A DNA stretch of 64,000 nt from contig CAXXRA010000015.1 of NCBI GenBank assembly GCA_963663975.2, forward strand, positions 992,001-1,056,000, given 5' to 3'. Positions 20,740-29,235 of the stretch are shown here, in pieces (positions within the stretch are counted from its first letter, which is position 1; every line of letters starts with the position of its first letter). The notes under the pieces were generated by a model that ran no database searches, was not told the origin of the DNA, and saw only the letters and a program-made list of their open reading frames with translations. Made by a program: the position numbers and the translations under genes. The DNA comes from JANQRX01 sp963663975 (GTDB lineage: Bacteria; Pseudomonadota; Alphaproteobacteria; Rhizobiales; Kaistiaceae).

Positions 20740-21639
20740 GTGAGGTCCGGCTCCCGCGAGCCGCCGGTCTATGTCCTCAAAGGGCACGGAATTGCGGCGC
20801 CGCGCGCCGAACCCGGCCTCTACGTCGTGGCCACGCCAATCGGCAATCTCGGCGATATCACCGTGCGCGCGCTTGAGATCCTGGCGGCGGTCGATGTGAT
20901 CGCCTGCGAGGACACCAGGGTTACGGCGAAGCTTTTGCGCCATTACGGCATCGACGGCCGGCTCACCGCCTATCACGATCACAACGGGCCCCGAAAGCGG
21001 CCGGGATTGATCGCCAAGCTGAAGGACGGTGCGGCGATTGCACTGGTCAGCGACGCCGGTACGCCGTTGGTGTCGGACCCCGGCTACCGGCTGGTCCGGG
21101 AGGCGCTGGAGGCGGGTGTCACCGTGGTGCCGGTGCCGGGGCCGTCCTCGGTGCTGGCCGCGCTGGCCGGTTCCGGGCTGCCGACCGACGCCTTCATGTT
21201 CGCCGGCTTCCTGCCCGCCAAGTCCGCCGCCCGGCGCTCGCGCCTGGCCGAACTGGCGGCAATTCCGGCCACCCTGGTGGTGTTCGAGGCAACCTCGCGG
21301 CTGGCAGGTTCGCTGGCCGACATGGCCGCGTGCCTGGGCGATCGCGAGGCGGTGGTCGCCCGCGAGATCACCAAGAAATTCGAGGAGCGGCGCGCCGCCC
21401 GCCTGAGCGAACTGGCCGCCTCCACCGCGGCGGCCGGACCGCCGAAGGGCGAGGTGGTGGTCCTCATCGCGCCGCCGGACAAGGCGGCCACCACCGTCGA
21501 TGACGTCGAGCCGCTGCTGGCGCGGCTGCTCGAAACCGAATCGGTGAGCCGGGCGGCGGCCAAGGCGGCCGAGGCCACCGGCCTGCCCCGGCGGGACCTC
21601 TATCGCCGGGCGCTGGTGCTGGCCGGCGGCAAGGCATGA
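20740..21639 (+). CDS. rsmI: 16S rRNA (cytidine1402-2'-O)-methyltransferase
   Basis: 299 residues from GTG at 20740, chosen because it lies just after the divergent lipoprotein promoter region. The sequence GLYVVATPIGNLGDITVRALE marks the tetrapyrrole-methylase fold of RsmI. Also seen are CEDTRVTAKLLRHYGI, LVSDAGTPLVSDPGYRLV and VPVPGPSSVLAAL. RsmI methylates the ribose of C1402 with SAM. It overlaps yraN by 4 bp (ATGA). Confidence 0.94.
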   Translation: MRSGSREPPVYVLKGHGIAAPRAEPGLYVVATPIGNLGDITVRALEILAAVDVIACEDTRVTAKLLRHYGIDGRLTAYHDHNGPRKRPGLIAKLKDGAAIALVSDAGTPLVSDPGYRLVREALEAGVTVVPVPGPSSVLAALAGSGLPTDAFMFAGFLPAKSAARRSRLAELAAIPATLVVFEATSRLAGSLADMAACLGDREAVVAREITKKFEERRAARLSELAASTAAAGPPKGEVVVLIAPPDKAATTVDDVEPLLARLLETESVSRAAAKAAEATGLPRRDLYRRALVLAGGKA

Positions 21640-22016
21640 ACACGGTTGTCGATCGCCGCGCGGCCGAGCGCCGCGGTCGCGCCGCCGAAACGCGGGCGGC
21701 GTGGCTGATGCGGGCGCGGGGCTATCGCGTGCTGGTCCGGCGGTTCCGCGCCCGCGGTGGCGAGATCGACCTGATCGTCCGGCGTGGGCGGACCATCGCC
21801 TTCGTCGAGGTCAAACACCGGGCCACGCTCGCCGCGGCCGCCGAAAGCCTGACCCTTGCCGGTCGCACGCGGATCGTTGCTGCGGCCGCCCAATGGCTTG
21901 CCGACAACCACGCCGGCGAGGCTGTCGCACCGCGTTTCGATGTCGTGCTGAGCGCACCGTGGCGCTGGCCGCGTCATCTCGCCCACGCGTTCGACGCCGA
22001 TCCCGGCGCATGGTAA
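21636..22016 (+). CDS. yraN: YraN/UPF0102-family endonuclease-like protein
   Basis: 126 residues. Shows the restriction-endonuclease-like core GGEIDLIVRRGRTIAFVEVKHR, with the D...ExK catalytic pattern, and an N-terminal AETRAAWLMRARGYRVLVRRFR helix. The function is not established; a nuclease role in DNA processing is suspected. It sits between rsmI and gshB, the usual alphaproteobacterial order. Confidence 0.9.
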   Translation: MNTVVDRRAAERRGRAAETRAAWLMRARGYRVLVRRFRARGGEIDLIVRRGRTIAFVEVKHRATLAAAAESLTLAGRTRIVAAAAQWLADNHAGEAVAPRFDVVLSAPWRWPRHLAHAFDADPGAW

Positions 22017-22052
22017 GGGGCCGCAGCGCCCACCTCACCTGAACCGTCCGCC

Positions 22053-22994
22053 ATGCCGCTCACAGTTGCCTTTCAGATGGACCACATCGCCGGGCTTGCA
22101 ATCGCCGGCGATTCGACCTTCGCCCTGATGCTGGAGGCCCAAAAGCGCGGTCACCGCATGGTCCACTACACCCCCGACTCGATCGCCATGCGCGACGGCG
22201 CGGTTCTAGCCCGCGCCCAGGCCGTGACGGTGGCTGACCGCCAGGGCGACCATTTCACCCTGGGCGAGCCGGTGCTGGAGGATCTGTCCGGCTTCGACGT
22301 GGTCATGCTTCGTCAGGATCCGCCCTTCGACATGAGCTACATTTCGACCACCCATCTGCTGGAGCGCATTCATCCGGCCACACTGGTGGTCAACGATCCG
22401 GCCCACGTTCGCAACGCGCCGGAAAAGCTGTTCGTGACCGAGTTCGCCGACCTCGCCCCGCCGACGCTGGTCACCCGCGACCGCGGCCAGATCGCCGAGT
22501 TCCGCGAGTCTCATGGCGACATCATCGTCAAGCCGCTCTACGGCAATGGCGGCGCCGGGGTGTTCCGCATCGTCGCCGGCGACGAGAATCTGACCGCGCT
22601 GTTGGAGATGTTCGAGACCATTTTTCGCGAGCCCTTCGTGGTCCAGCGCTATCTGCCGGAGGTGCGTGCCGGCGACAAACGCATCATCCTGATCGACGGC
22701 GAGCCGGTCGGCGCCATCAACCGCATTCCGGCAGCGGGCGAGGCCCGTTCCAACATGCATGTCGGCGGCCGGCCGGAGCCCAGCGAATTGACTGCGCGCG
22801 ATCGCGACATCTGCCGGCGCCTCGGTCCGACGCTGAAGGAGCGCGGGCTGATCTTTGTCGGCATCGACGTGATTGGCGAATGGCTGACCGAGATCAACGT
22901 CACCTCGCCGACCGGCATTCGCGAGGTCGCCCGCTTCGGCGGCGCCGATATTGCCGCCCTGATCTGGGACAGCGTCGAGGCCCGGCGCGGCTGA
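22053..22994 (+). CDS. gshB: Glutathione synthetase
   Basis: 313 residues, full length. ATP-grasp ligase that joins gamma-glutamylcysteine and glycine. Signatures: VAFQMDHIAGLAIAGDSTFAL, MLRQDPPFDMSYISTTHLLE, IIVKPLYGNGGAGVFRI and EINVTSPTGIREV at the C-terminus. It is 36 bp downstream of yraN and probably in the same transcript as rsmI-yraN. Confidence 0.96.
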   Translation: MPLTVAFQMDHIAGLAIAGDSTFALMLEAQKRGHRMVHYTPDSIAMRDGAVLARAQAVTVADRQGDHFTLGEPVLEDLSGFDVVMLRQDPPFDMSYISTTHLLERIHPATLVVNDPAHVRNAPEKLFVTEFADLAPPTLVTRDRGQIAEFRESHGDIIVKPLYGNGGAGVFRIVAGDENLTALLEMFETIFREPFVVQRYLPEVRAGDKRIILIDGEPVGAINRIPAAGEARSNMHVGGRPEPSELTARDRDICRRLGPTLKERGLIFVGIDVIGEWLTEINVTSPTGIREVARFGGADIAALIWDSVEARRG

Positions 22995-23017
22995 GGCGAG
23001 GCGGCCTATCGGCGCCA

Positions 23018-23063
23018 GTGGATCAACCGGGACATTTGAGTCCAGACACGCTCGTCGACGACG
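23018..23063 (-). repeat. Repeat B, half copy
   Basis: Begins GTGGATCAACCGGGACATTT and continues GAGTCCAGACACGCTCGTCGA. It matches the reverse complement of the right half of the repeat B copy at 53523-53606 with a few mismatches. It abuts a decayed oxidoreductase gene. Confidence 0.75.
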
Positions 23064-23120
23064 ATGCCACCAATCCGCTCGACTTCTCCGGCGGCGAGGC
23101 GCTGCAGCGGGCGCTGGTTG

Positions 23121-23393
23121 GAGGCGAAAGTCGTGAAGGCGTTCAACACCGTCCCCAACGCGCTGATGTTCCGGCTGGAATTACCCGGCGGTCCGCCGAC
23201 CATGTGCATCGCCCGCCAGGATGCCGAGGCCAAGGCCGCGGTCACCGCGATCCTGACCGATTTCGGCTGGGACGTGGTCGACCTCGGCGGCATCAAATCG
23301 TCGCGCTGGCTGGAGGCGATGTGCATGGCCTGGGTGATGGCGGCCTCGGTCGCCGGGCATTCGCGCTCGGCGTTCAAGTTGCTCAGGGAGTAG
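23121..23393 (+). pseudogene. Remnant of an NAD(P)-binding (F420-dependent-NADP-reductase-like) protein
   Basis: About 90 residues from EAKVVKAFNTVPN to the TAG at 23391. The segments VVKAFNTVPNALM, GWDVVDLGGI and SSRWLEAMCMAW are typical of the C-terminal half of small NADP oxidoreductases of the coenzyme-F420-dependent type. The N-terminal Rossmann domain is missing. In its place lie 30-100 bp of unrelated DNA and a repeat B half copy. The 3' end has a 21-bp near-perfect tandem duplication (23376-23396 and 23397-23417). It is probably a non-functional fragment. Confidence 0.6.
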
Positions 23394-23530
23394 GGCAAGC
23401 TGCTCAGGGAGTAGGGCGGGCGGTCAATGTTCTTGAAATGTTCTTGCAACCCGGGATCGATTGACCTAACCTCAGGGTAGCGGAACGGACACGGCCACCG
23501 CGGACAGGACCACCGCCAGCGGGACGATCA

Positions 23531-25063
23531 ATGGTATCACGCGTCACCACCGTCGCATTTCAGGGCATTGAAGGGGTCGGCGTCGACGTCCAGGTCCAGG
23601 TCGCCTCGGGCCTGCCCAATTTCATCATCGTCGGCCTGCCCGACAAGGCGGTGGCCGAAAGCCGCGAGCGCATCCGCGCCGCCCTCCACGCCTCCGGCCT
23701 GGCCCTGCCGCCCAAGCGCATCATCGTCAATCTGGCTCCGGCCGACCTGCCCAAGGAGGGCAGCCATTACGATCTGCCGATCGCACTGGCGCTGATGGCG
23801 GCGATCGGCGCCATCCCCGGCGACCAGCTCGACGGTTTCACCGCGCTCGGCGAACTGGCGCTCGACGGCACCATCACCGCCGTTGCCGGGATCTTGCCCG
23901 CCGCCATGGCCGCCAACGCCGCCGGCAACGGCCTGATCTGCCCGGCCGCCGGCGGACCGGAAGCGGCCTGGGCGAGCGCCGAGATGACCATCCTGGCGCC
24001 ACGCAGCCTGATCGCCATGGCCAACCATTTCCGCGGCACCCAGATCATGGCGCGGCCGGAACCCGGCGTTGCCGACAGCGCCGAACACTTGCCGGACCTG
24101 ACCGACATCAAGGGCCAGGAGACCGCCAAGCGGGCGCTGGAGGTCGCCGCCGCCGGCGGCCATAATTTGCTCATGGTCGGCCCGCCCGGCGCCGGCAAGT
24201 CGATGCTGGCAAGCCGGCTGCCCTCGGTGCTGCCGCCGCTGCTGCCGGCCGAACTCCTCGAAGTGTCGATGATCGCCTCGATCGCCGGCCAGATTGCAGG
24301 CGGCCGGCTGACCCGGCGGCGCCCGTTCCGCGCCCCCCACCATTCGGCATCGATGGCCGCCCTGGTCGGCGGCGGTATCCGCGCCCGGCCGGGCGAAGTG
24401 TCGCTGGCCCATAACGGCGTGCTGTTCCTCGACGAATTACCGGAATTTACCCCGCAGGTGCTCGATTCGCTGCGCCAGCCGCTGGAGGCCGGGGAGACCA
24501 TGATCGCCCGCGTCAATTATCGCGTTGCCTATCCGTCACGCTTTCAGCTGGTCGCGGCGATGAATCCGTGCCGCTGCGGCATGGCCGGCGAACCGGGTCA
24601 CACCTGCCGTCGCGGCGTGCGCTGCGCGGCCGACTATCAGGCCCGCATTTCCGGCCCGCTGCTCGACCGTATCGACCTCCGCATCGAAGTGCCGGCCGTG
24701 CGCGCCGCCGATCTCATCGGCTCGGCGCCATCGGAGCCTTCCGCGGCGGTGGCGGCGCGGGTGGCCGGTGCCCGACAGCGCCAGCTCGAGCGCTTTGTCG
24801 CCGAAGGTGTGGACGACATCCGCACCAACGCCCAGTGCACGCCCTCGCTGATCGAGAAGATTGCCGCCCCCGACGGGCAAGCCACCGTATTGCTGCGCCA
24901 GGCCGCCGAAGCGACCAGCCTGTCGGCCCGCGGCTACCACCGGGTGCTCAAGGTCGCCCGCACGCTCGCCGATCTCGACGGCTCCGACGGCGTTCGCCGC
25001 ATCCATCTGGCCGAAGCGCTGAGCTACCGCGCCATCGGCGAGGGGCTGGCGCTGGCGGCGTAG
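23531..25063 (+). CDS. comM: ComM/YifB-family Mg-chelatase-like AAA+ ATPase
   Basis: 510 residues, full length. Lon-like N-terminal domain (FQGIEGVGVDVQVQVASGLP), then an AAA+ core with Walker A GPPGAGKSMLASRLP and LDELPEF. A cysteine cluster near NPCRCGMAGEPGHTC and a Mg_chelatase_C domain ending in SYRAIGEG complete it. ComM is a hexameric branch-migration helicase that helps integrate DNA during transformation. Its 3' end is a target: parts are duplicated downstream around a small insert. Confidence 0.95.
   Translation: MVSRVTTVAFQGIEGVGVDVQVQVASGLPNFIIVGLPDKAVAESRERIRAALHASGLALPPKRIIVNLAPADLPKEGSHYDLPIALALMAAIGAIPGDQLDGFTALGELALDGTITAVAGILPAAMAANAAGNGLICPAAGGPEAAWASAEMTILAPRSLIAMANHFRGTQIMARPEPGVADSAEHLPDLTDIKGQETAKRALEVAAAGGHNLLMVGPPGAGKSMLASRLPSVLPPLLPAELLEVSMIASIAGQIAGGRLTRRRPFRAPHHSASMAALVGGGIRARPGEVSLAHNGVLFLDELPEFTPQVLDSLRQPLEAGETMIARVNYRVAYPSRFQLVAAMNPCRCGMAGEPGHTCRRGVRCAADYQARISGPLLDRIDLRIEVPAVRAADLIGSAPSEPSAAVAARVAGARQRQLERFVAEGVDDIRTNAQCTPSLIEKIAAPDGQATVLLRQAAEATSLSARGYHRVLKVARTLADLDGSDGVRRIHLAEALSYRAIGEGLALAA
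24996..25062 (+). repeat. Direct repeat, left copy (comM 3' end; candidate attachment site)
   Basis: The last 67 bp of comM, from GCCGCATCCATCTGG to the stop codon, recur at 26648-26714 with only two mismatches. The copies are in the same orientation and 1,652 bp apart. They bracket a lower-GC segment with a broken phage-type amidase gene, the arrangement left by a site-specific element or by a partial duplication. Confidence 0.8.
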
Positions 25064-25346
25064 GGCTGCCGCCGTAGCTTCACGCAGCACCTTCCTTCGG
25101 GGTCAAACGCCTCTACGATCAGGACAGTGTGCCGCACGAAGTCTTAATCGCCGATTGGCGAGCCGGTAGATGAGTCGGTAAATTTTTATTCCGCCAGGCG
25201 CTGAGGCGACCAGCCTGTCGGCCGCGGTAATCTCCGGGTGCTCAGGTGATCGGCCGTGCCGCCGCCTTCGGTGGACGGGTCGTTGGCCGCAATCGGCGCC
25301 TGCTCCGCCAGGCCCGCGCCGTTTGAACCCGCAGGCCCGACGGTCA
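25064..25346. other. Non-coding segment with a degenerate comM piece
   Basis: Positions 25191-25250 resemble comM 24895-24955 in the same orientation, sharing GCGACCAGCCTGTCGGCC and CCGGGTGCTCA, with several indels. The 127 bp between the comM stop and this piece show nothing recognisable. Confidence 0.55.
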
Positions 25347-26229
25347 TCAGGCGACCGCTTCTTCGATCGTCAATCCTCTTGCCTGCAGCATGTCGTGGAT
25401 TGTCCAGCAGGTGAACGTAGACCAGAACCCGTTGGCGACCATATTGTTCTCGCGCTGAAGTGCCTTGAGTGCCCTTTTGCTCTCCCCGCCAAAATCGCTG
25501 TCGGCGCCGAACTGTTCGAGGGGCTTGTCGAGCGCAATGAGAGCCTTCTGACGCGCCGTCACATCCCAGAGTGTGGGTCCAGACATCCGATATGGAATTA
25601 TCGCTGTAGACACCGCGCAGGACGCGAGCGAAGGGAAATCCCGCCACGTCTATCTTGCGCTTGGGCGCCAAATCGTGGTGGCCGTGCCAGTCCCTTGGCC
25701 CGATGTCGGGGAAACGTTCCACGATTTCCTTGCCGATGGTGATGATCATATCGATTTGCTCGTCGGTCCAGAGCTGCACGTCCATCGGAACACCGTTAGC
25801 CGCTGCGGCCACGACGAACTGACCGGCGGCCATTTCCTCGGCCGTTGGAAAGCCCAAATGTGCGGTCTCGATGCCGATGGTTGTGTTGATGCCCGAGAAC
25901 CGTTTTTGCTCCATGGGTTGGCCGTCCCATCGTAACGTCTGTCCAACCTGACAATGGAAGGATCGGTTCTCCGGCGCGACATAGCGCGCGGTGCCCTCCT
26001 CGAAGCTGCGCCCGATGCAGTAATGCGCGCTTGCCTCTCCTTTTCGGATCGCATTGGTCCCGCCGATAATCTTCGTGCAGTTCGCCACGGTCGTGGTTAC
26101 GGCCCAGTGCATTGTCACACCTGCGGCGTGTCCAGGCGGTGTTTCGCCCCACCCCGTCTTGACGGCCTGGCCGGGTTCGAGCGGAATCATGGTCGATTCG
26201 TCAATTTGAAAGTCCATCGTGTCCACCAC
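25347..26229 (-). pseudogene. Phage-type N-acetylmuramoyl-L-alanine amidase with peptidoglycan-binding tail, frameshifted
   Basis: From ATG at 26229 the first frame encodes about 205 residues of an amidase_2 domain. Zinc-ligand-like segments are MHWAVTTTVANCT, ASAHYCIGR, IGIETAHLGF and DWHGHHDLAPKRKID. Near 25570-25615 the useful frame changes. The other frame gives LWDVTARQKALIALDKPLEQ, then ESKRALKALQREN and a short C-terminal segment to the stop at 25347, which resembles a peptidoglycan-binding domain. If the first frame is kept, translation instead runs on to 25186 through antisense comM-like DNA. Such enzymes cleave the amide bond between muramic acid and the stem peptide. It probably came with the insert next to comM. 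Confidence 0.65.
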
Positions 26230-26647
26230 AGTGCTGGTGTGCTTGTCGGGGCGGGACGTAGCGGCTTAGAGTCGTGTAACTAAACCGAAAATCTTACCGG
26301 TCTGGTGCGACCGCGTCCGTTTCGGTGTCGAATACTTAGACATGCTTTCATGTGTAAATGATAGAAGAAAAGAGAAGTGGGAATTATAGATTGTCGTTGG
26401 AAATGCTGAGCCCGTTCGACGTGATATACGTTTTGATGCCGCCTTAACAGCAAACGCGTCTCCCTTGGTGAGGGAGTGGTCGGCATTTCAATCCTGCCCA
26501 GCACCCTCCACAATTTGGATCAACGACCTTCAGTTAGACATCAGAGGCCGCTCCGGCGGGGCCGAAATTACGGGTCCACGGAGTCGCGAGGCCCCCTGGC
26601 CGCCTGGCCCCATCAGCACTGCTCTGCCAACATGACCGTGAGCCCAT
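26230..26647. other. AT-richer non-coding segment inside the comM-flanked insert
   Basis: About 420 bp whose first half is clearly AT-richer than the surrounding genes. No protein of recognisable family was found on either strand, and no integrase or terminal inverted repeats were seen. Confidence 0.5.
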
Positions 26648-26714
26648 GCCGCATTCATCTGGCCGAAGCGCTGAGCTACCGCGCCATCGGCGAGGGGCTG
26701 GCGCTGACGGCGTA
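26648..26714 (+). repeat. Direct repeat, right copy (duplicate of comM 3' end)
   Basis: 65 of 67 positions equal 24996-25062. The copy would encode the same C-terminal residues HLAEALSYRAIGEGLAL but has no gene body upstream. The following 160 bp to the histidine-kinase start contain nothing recognised apart from the kinase's likely promoter and a GGAG ribosome-binding site. Confidence 0.8.
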
Positions 26715-26878
26715 AGCCGCGCAGCTCTTTCTCCGGGCAACGAACCGCCGGAACGGAAAGGGTGTAACACTTTGCCGGTGACGACCGCGGCCTCGCGTCA
26801 AGCATTTGGCAAGCATGATTTGCGATCGTGGCGGTGCGCCACGCCCCTAGGGGGCTTCACCCAACGTCTCGGAGCATC

Positions 26879-29167
26879 ATGCCGACATCGTCCCCGCAAC
26901 GCCGACCGGCGAGCCATGAAGCGGACTTGGTGACCGGTCCGGTCGCGCCCGCTTCTGCCGAAGCCCCCGCCGTCGCGCAGCCCGCCACGAGCAGGCCCGT
27001 CGCGGCCGGCGTGCTGCCCGCGGTCGCCGGACTGCTTCTCCTGGCGGTGCTGCTGTTGGCTGGTTTCAAGCCCGATGCCCCGCTGTTCTGGGCCCCGGTG
27101 GTTGTGATCGCGGCGATCGTCCTGCTGTGGCGCCATGCCCGGCAGGCGGCGAGCGATGCTGATCGGCAAGTGGCGCCGCTGGCAGCCGACAAGGCGCGGC
27201 TCGCCGAGGAGCTGGAGCGCCTGTCCGACACCGCCTGGGAACTCAGGGAGAGCGAGGAGCGTTACCGCAGCGTCATCGACGCCCAGGGCGATCTGGTCGT
27301 GCGGCGCGATGGTGACGGCCGGGTGACGTTTGTCAGCCCGGCCTTTGCCAGCACATTCGGGCTCGACGCCGAGGCGGCCATCGGTCGGCCGCTGCACTTC
27401 GGCCCGGCGAAAAAGCCGATGTTCGATCAGGATGTCATGGCCGCCGAGGTGGCGATCGCAACCGGTGACAGCCCCCGCTGGTACTCCTGGCTCGACATCC
27501 CGGTGCGCGACGCCAAAGGCAAGCTCGGACCCCACTATTCGGTCGCCCGCGACATCACCGCGCGCAAACAGGGCGAGCAGGCCCATGAAGATGCGCGCCA
27601 CAAAGCCGAAGCGGCGAGCCTGGCCAAGTCGCAGCTATTGGCAACCGTCAGCCACGAATTCAGAACCCCGCTCAACGGCATCCTCGGGCTGACCGGGCTG
27701 TTGCGGGAATCCGGCCTGACGCCCGACCAGCAGACCTATGCCCGCGGCGTTCTCTCGGCCGGCGAAGCGCTTCTCGGCCTGGTCGACGACATGCTGGATT
27801 TCTCGCGCATCGAGGCCGGTCGGCTCGAACTGCATCCCGAGCCGACTCGGCTGGAACCGCTCGTCCAGGACATCGTCGAACTGGTCGCTGCCCGCGCCCA
27901 TGGCAAGGGGATCGACGTCGCCGCCGACGTCGACCCGACGGCGCCGGTGGTGCTGATCGACCCGGTCAGGCTGCGCCAGGTGCTGATCAATCTGGTCGGC
28001 AACGGCGTCAAGTTCACCGACTCCGGCGGTGTGGCGGTCACCGTGACTTATGGCGGCCTCGACAATGGCAAAGCGCGACTGACCTTTGCCGTCACTGATA
28101 CCGGTCCCGGCATTGCGCCCGAGGAAGCCGGCCGACTGTTCGGCGAGTTCGAACAGGGCGACAGCACCATCAACCGCCGACATGGCGGTGCCGGGCTCGG
28201 CTTGGCGATTTCCCGCCATATCGTCCAGCGCATGGGCGGCGACATCCATCTGGCGGTCGCGGACGGCAATGGCGCGCGGCTGGAGTTCGATCTTGCCCTG
28301 GGGGTCGCCGGTCGCGGCGAAGCCTCCGAGCGACCGCTGGCGGGCAGACGGGTTCTGATCCTGGCCACCGGTGGCGTCGAGCACGCGGCAGCAGCCCGCC
28401 AGCTCGAGCGCGCCGGGGCCGAGGCCCGCGTCGTTGCCGGTCTTCAACCCGCCGGCGGACTTGCCGCCGCCGCGGTCGCCGCCGGGCAGGACTATCATGC
28501 GGTGTTGATCGACGGCCGCTGGCCGTCGGGTCCGGCCGCTGCACTGTCGCAACTGCGCGAAGCGGCCGGCGCACGATTGCCCGCGGCGGTGCTGATCGAG
28601 CCGGGTCGACGGGGCGATATCGCGACGCTGCGCCGCGATGGCTTCGACGCCTATCTGGTGCGACCCCTTCGCCAAACCTCGCTGATCAGGGTGGTGCGCG
28701 ACATCATGGCGTCGACGACGGGCTTCCGTCGCGATCCGGGCGACGAGCAGGCAATTGCCGAGACCGAACCGACCGCGACCGTTGCCAGGAGCCTCGATGT
28801 GCTGGTCGCCGAAGACAATGAAATCAACGCCCTGCTCGCCCGCTCGGTATTGGAAAGGCTCGGCCACCGGGTCACCGAAGTGCGCAACGATGCCGCCGCG
28901 CTTGCCGCGGTCGCGGCCCGTGCAACGCCGTTCGACACGGTTTTCATGGATCTGCATATGCCGGAAATGGACGGGCTGGCGGCGACCAGAGCACTTCGCG
29001 CCAACGAGGTCGAGCGGGGCCAGCCGCCGGTGCCGATCCTGGCGCTCACGGCCGATGTGCTTCCCGAAACCGGTGAGGCGGCCAAGGCGGCCGGAATCAC
29101 CGCGGTTCTTCAGAAACCGTTCACGCCGGACTCGCTGAGGAAAGCGCTGGGCGACATCATGCCGTGA
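26879..29167 (+). CDS. Hybrid sensor histidine kinase / response regulator
   Basis: About 762 residues from ATG at 26879, with GGAG just upstream. Two transmembrane segments (about 43-61 and 70-84) are followed by a coiled segment and a PAS domain (about 125-230, ESEERYRSVIDAQGDLVV). A HisKA domain has the phospho-accepting His 259 in SHEFRTPLNGILG. The HATPase_c domain has NLVGNGVKFTD, DTGPGIAPEE and GGAGLGLAIS. A weak receiver-like domain (about 490-610) comes next, then a canonical receiver with the phosphoacceptor near Asp 691 (MDLHMPEMDGL) and LQKPF. The signal and output are unknown; no output domain or partner gene is adjacent. Confidence 0.9.
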   Translation: MPTSSPQRRPASHEADLVTGPVAPASAEAPAVAQPATSRPVAAGVLPAVAGLLLLAVLLLAGFKPDAPLFWAPVVVIAAIVLLWRHARQAASDADRQVAPLAADKARLAEELERLSDTAWELRESEERYRSVIDAQGDLVVRRDGDGRVTFVSPAFASTFGLDAEAAIGRPLHFGPAKKPMFDQDVMAAEVAIATGDSPRWYSWLDIPVRDAKGKLGPHYSVARDITARKQGEQAHEDARHKAEAASLAKSQLLATVSHEFRTPLNGILGLTGLLRESGLTPDQQTYARGVLSAGEALLGLVDDMLDFSRIEAGRLELHPEPTRLEPLVQDIVELVAARAHGKGIDVAADVDPTAPVVLIDPVRLRQVLINLVGNGVKFTDSGGVAVTVTYGGLDNGKARLTFAVTDTGPGIAPEEAGRLFGEFEQGDSTINRRHGGAGLGLAISRHIVQRMGGDIHLAVADGNGARLEFDLALGVAGRGEASERPLAGRRVLILATGGVEHAAAARQLERAGAEARVVAGLQPAGGLAAAAVAAGQDYHAVLIDGRWPSGPAAALSQLREAAGARLPAAVLIEPGRRGDIATLRRDGFDAYLVRPLRQTSLIRVVRDIMASTTGFRRDPGDEQAIAETEPTATVARSLDVLVAEDNEINALLARSVLERLGHRVTEVRNDAAALAAVAARATPFDTVFMDLHMPEMDGLAATRALRANEVERGQPPVPILALTADVLPETGEAAKAAGITAVLQKPFTPDSLRKALGDIMP

Positions 29168-29235
29168 TGGGTCCGCGTGGCCGGTAAAGGTCGGCGTGGC
29201 GAACTGCCGTTCGCCGAGCCGGCGCGGTCGAGGTC

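Noticed and set aside
26280..26513. 77-codon frame in the comM-flanked insert
   Set aside because: No ribosome-binding site, no recognisable motif, and basic low-information composition.
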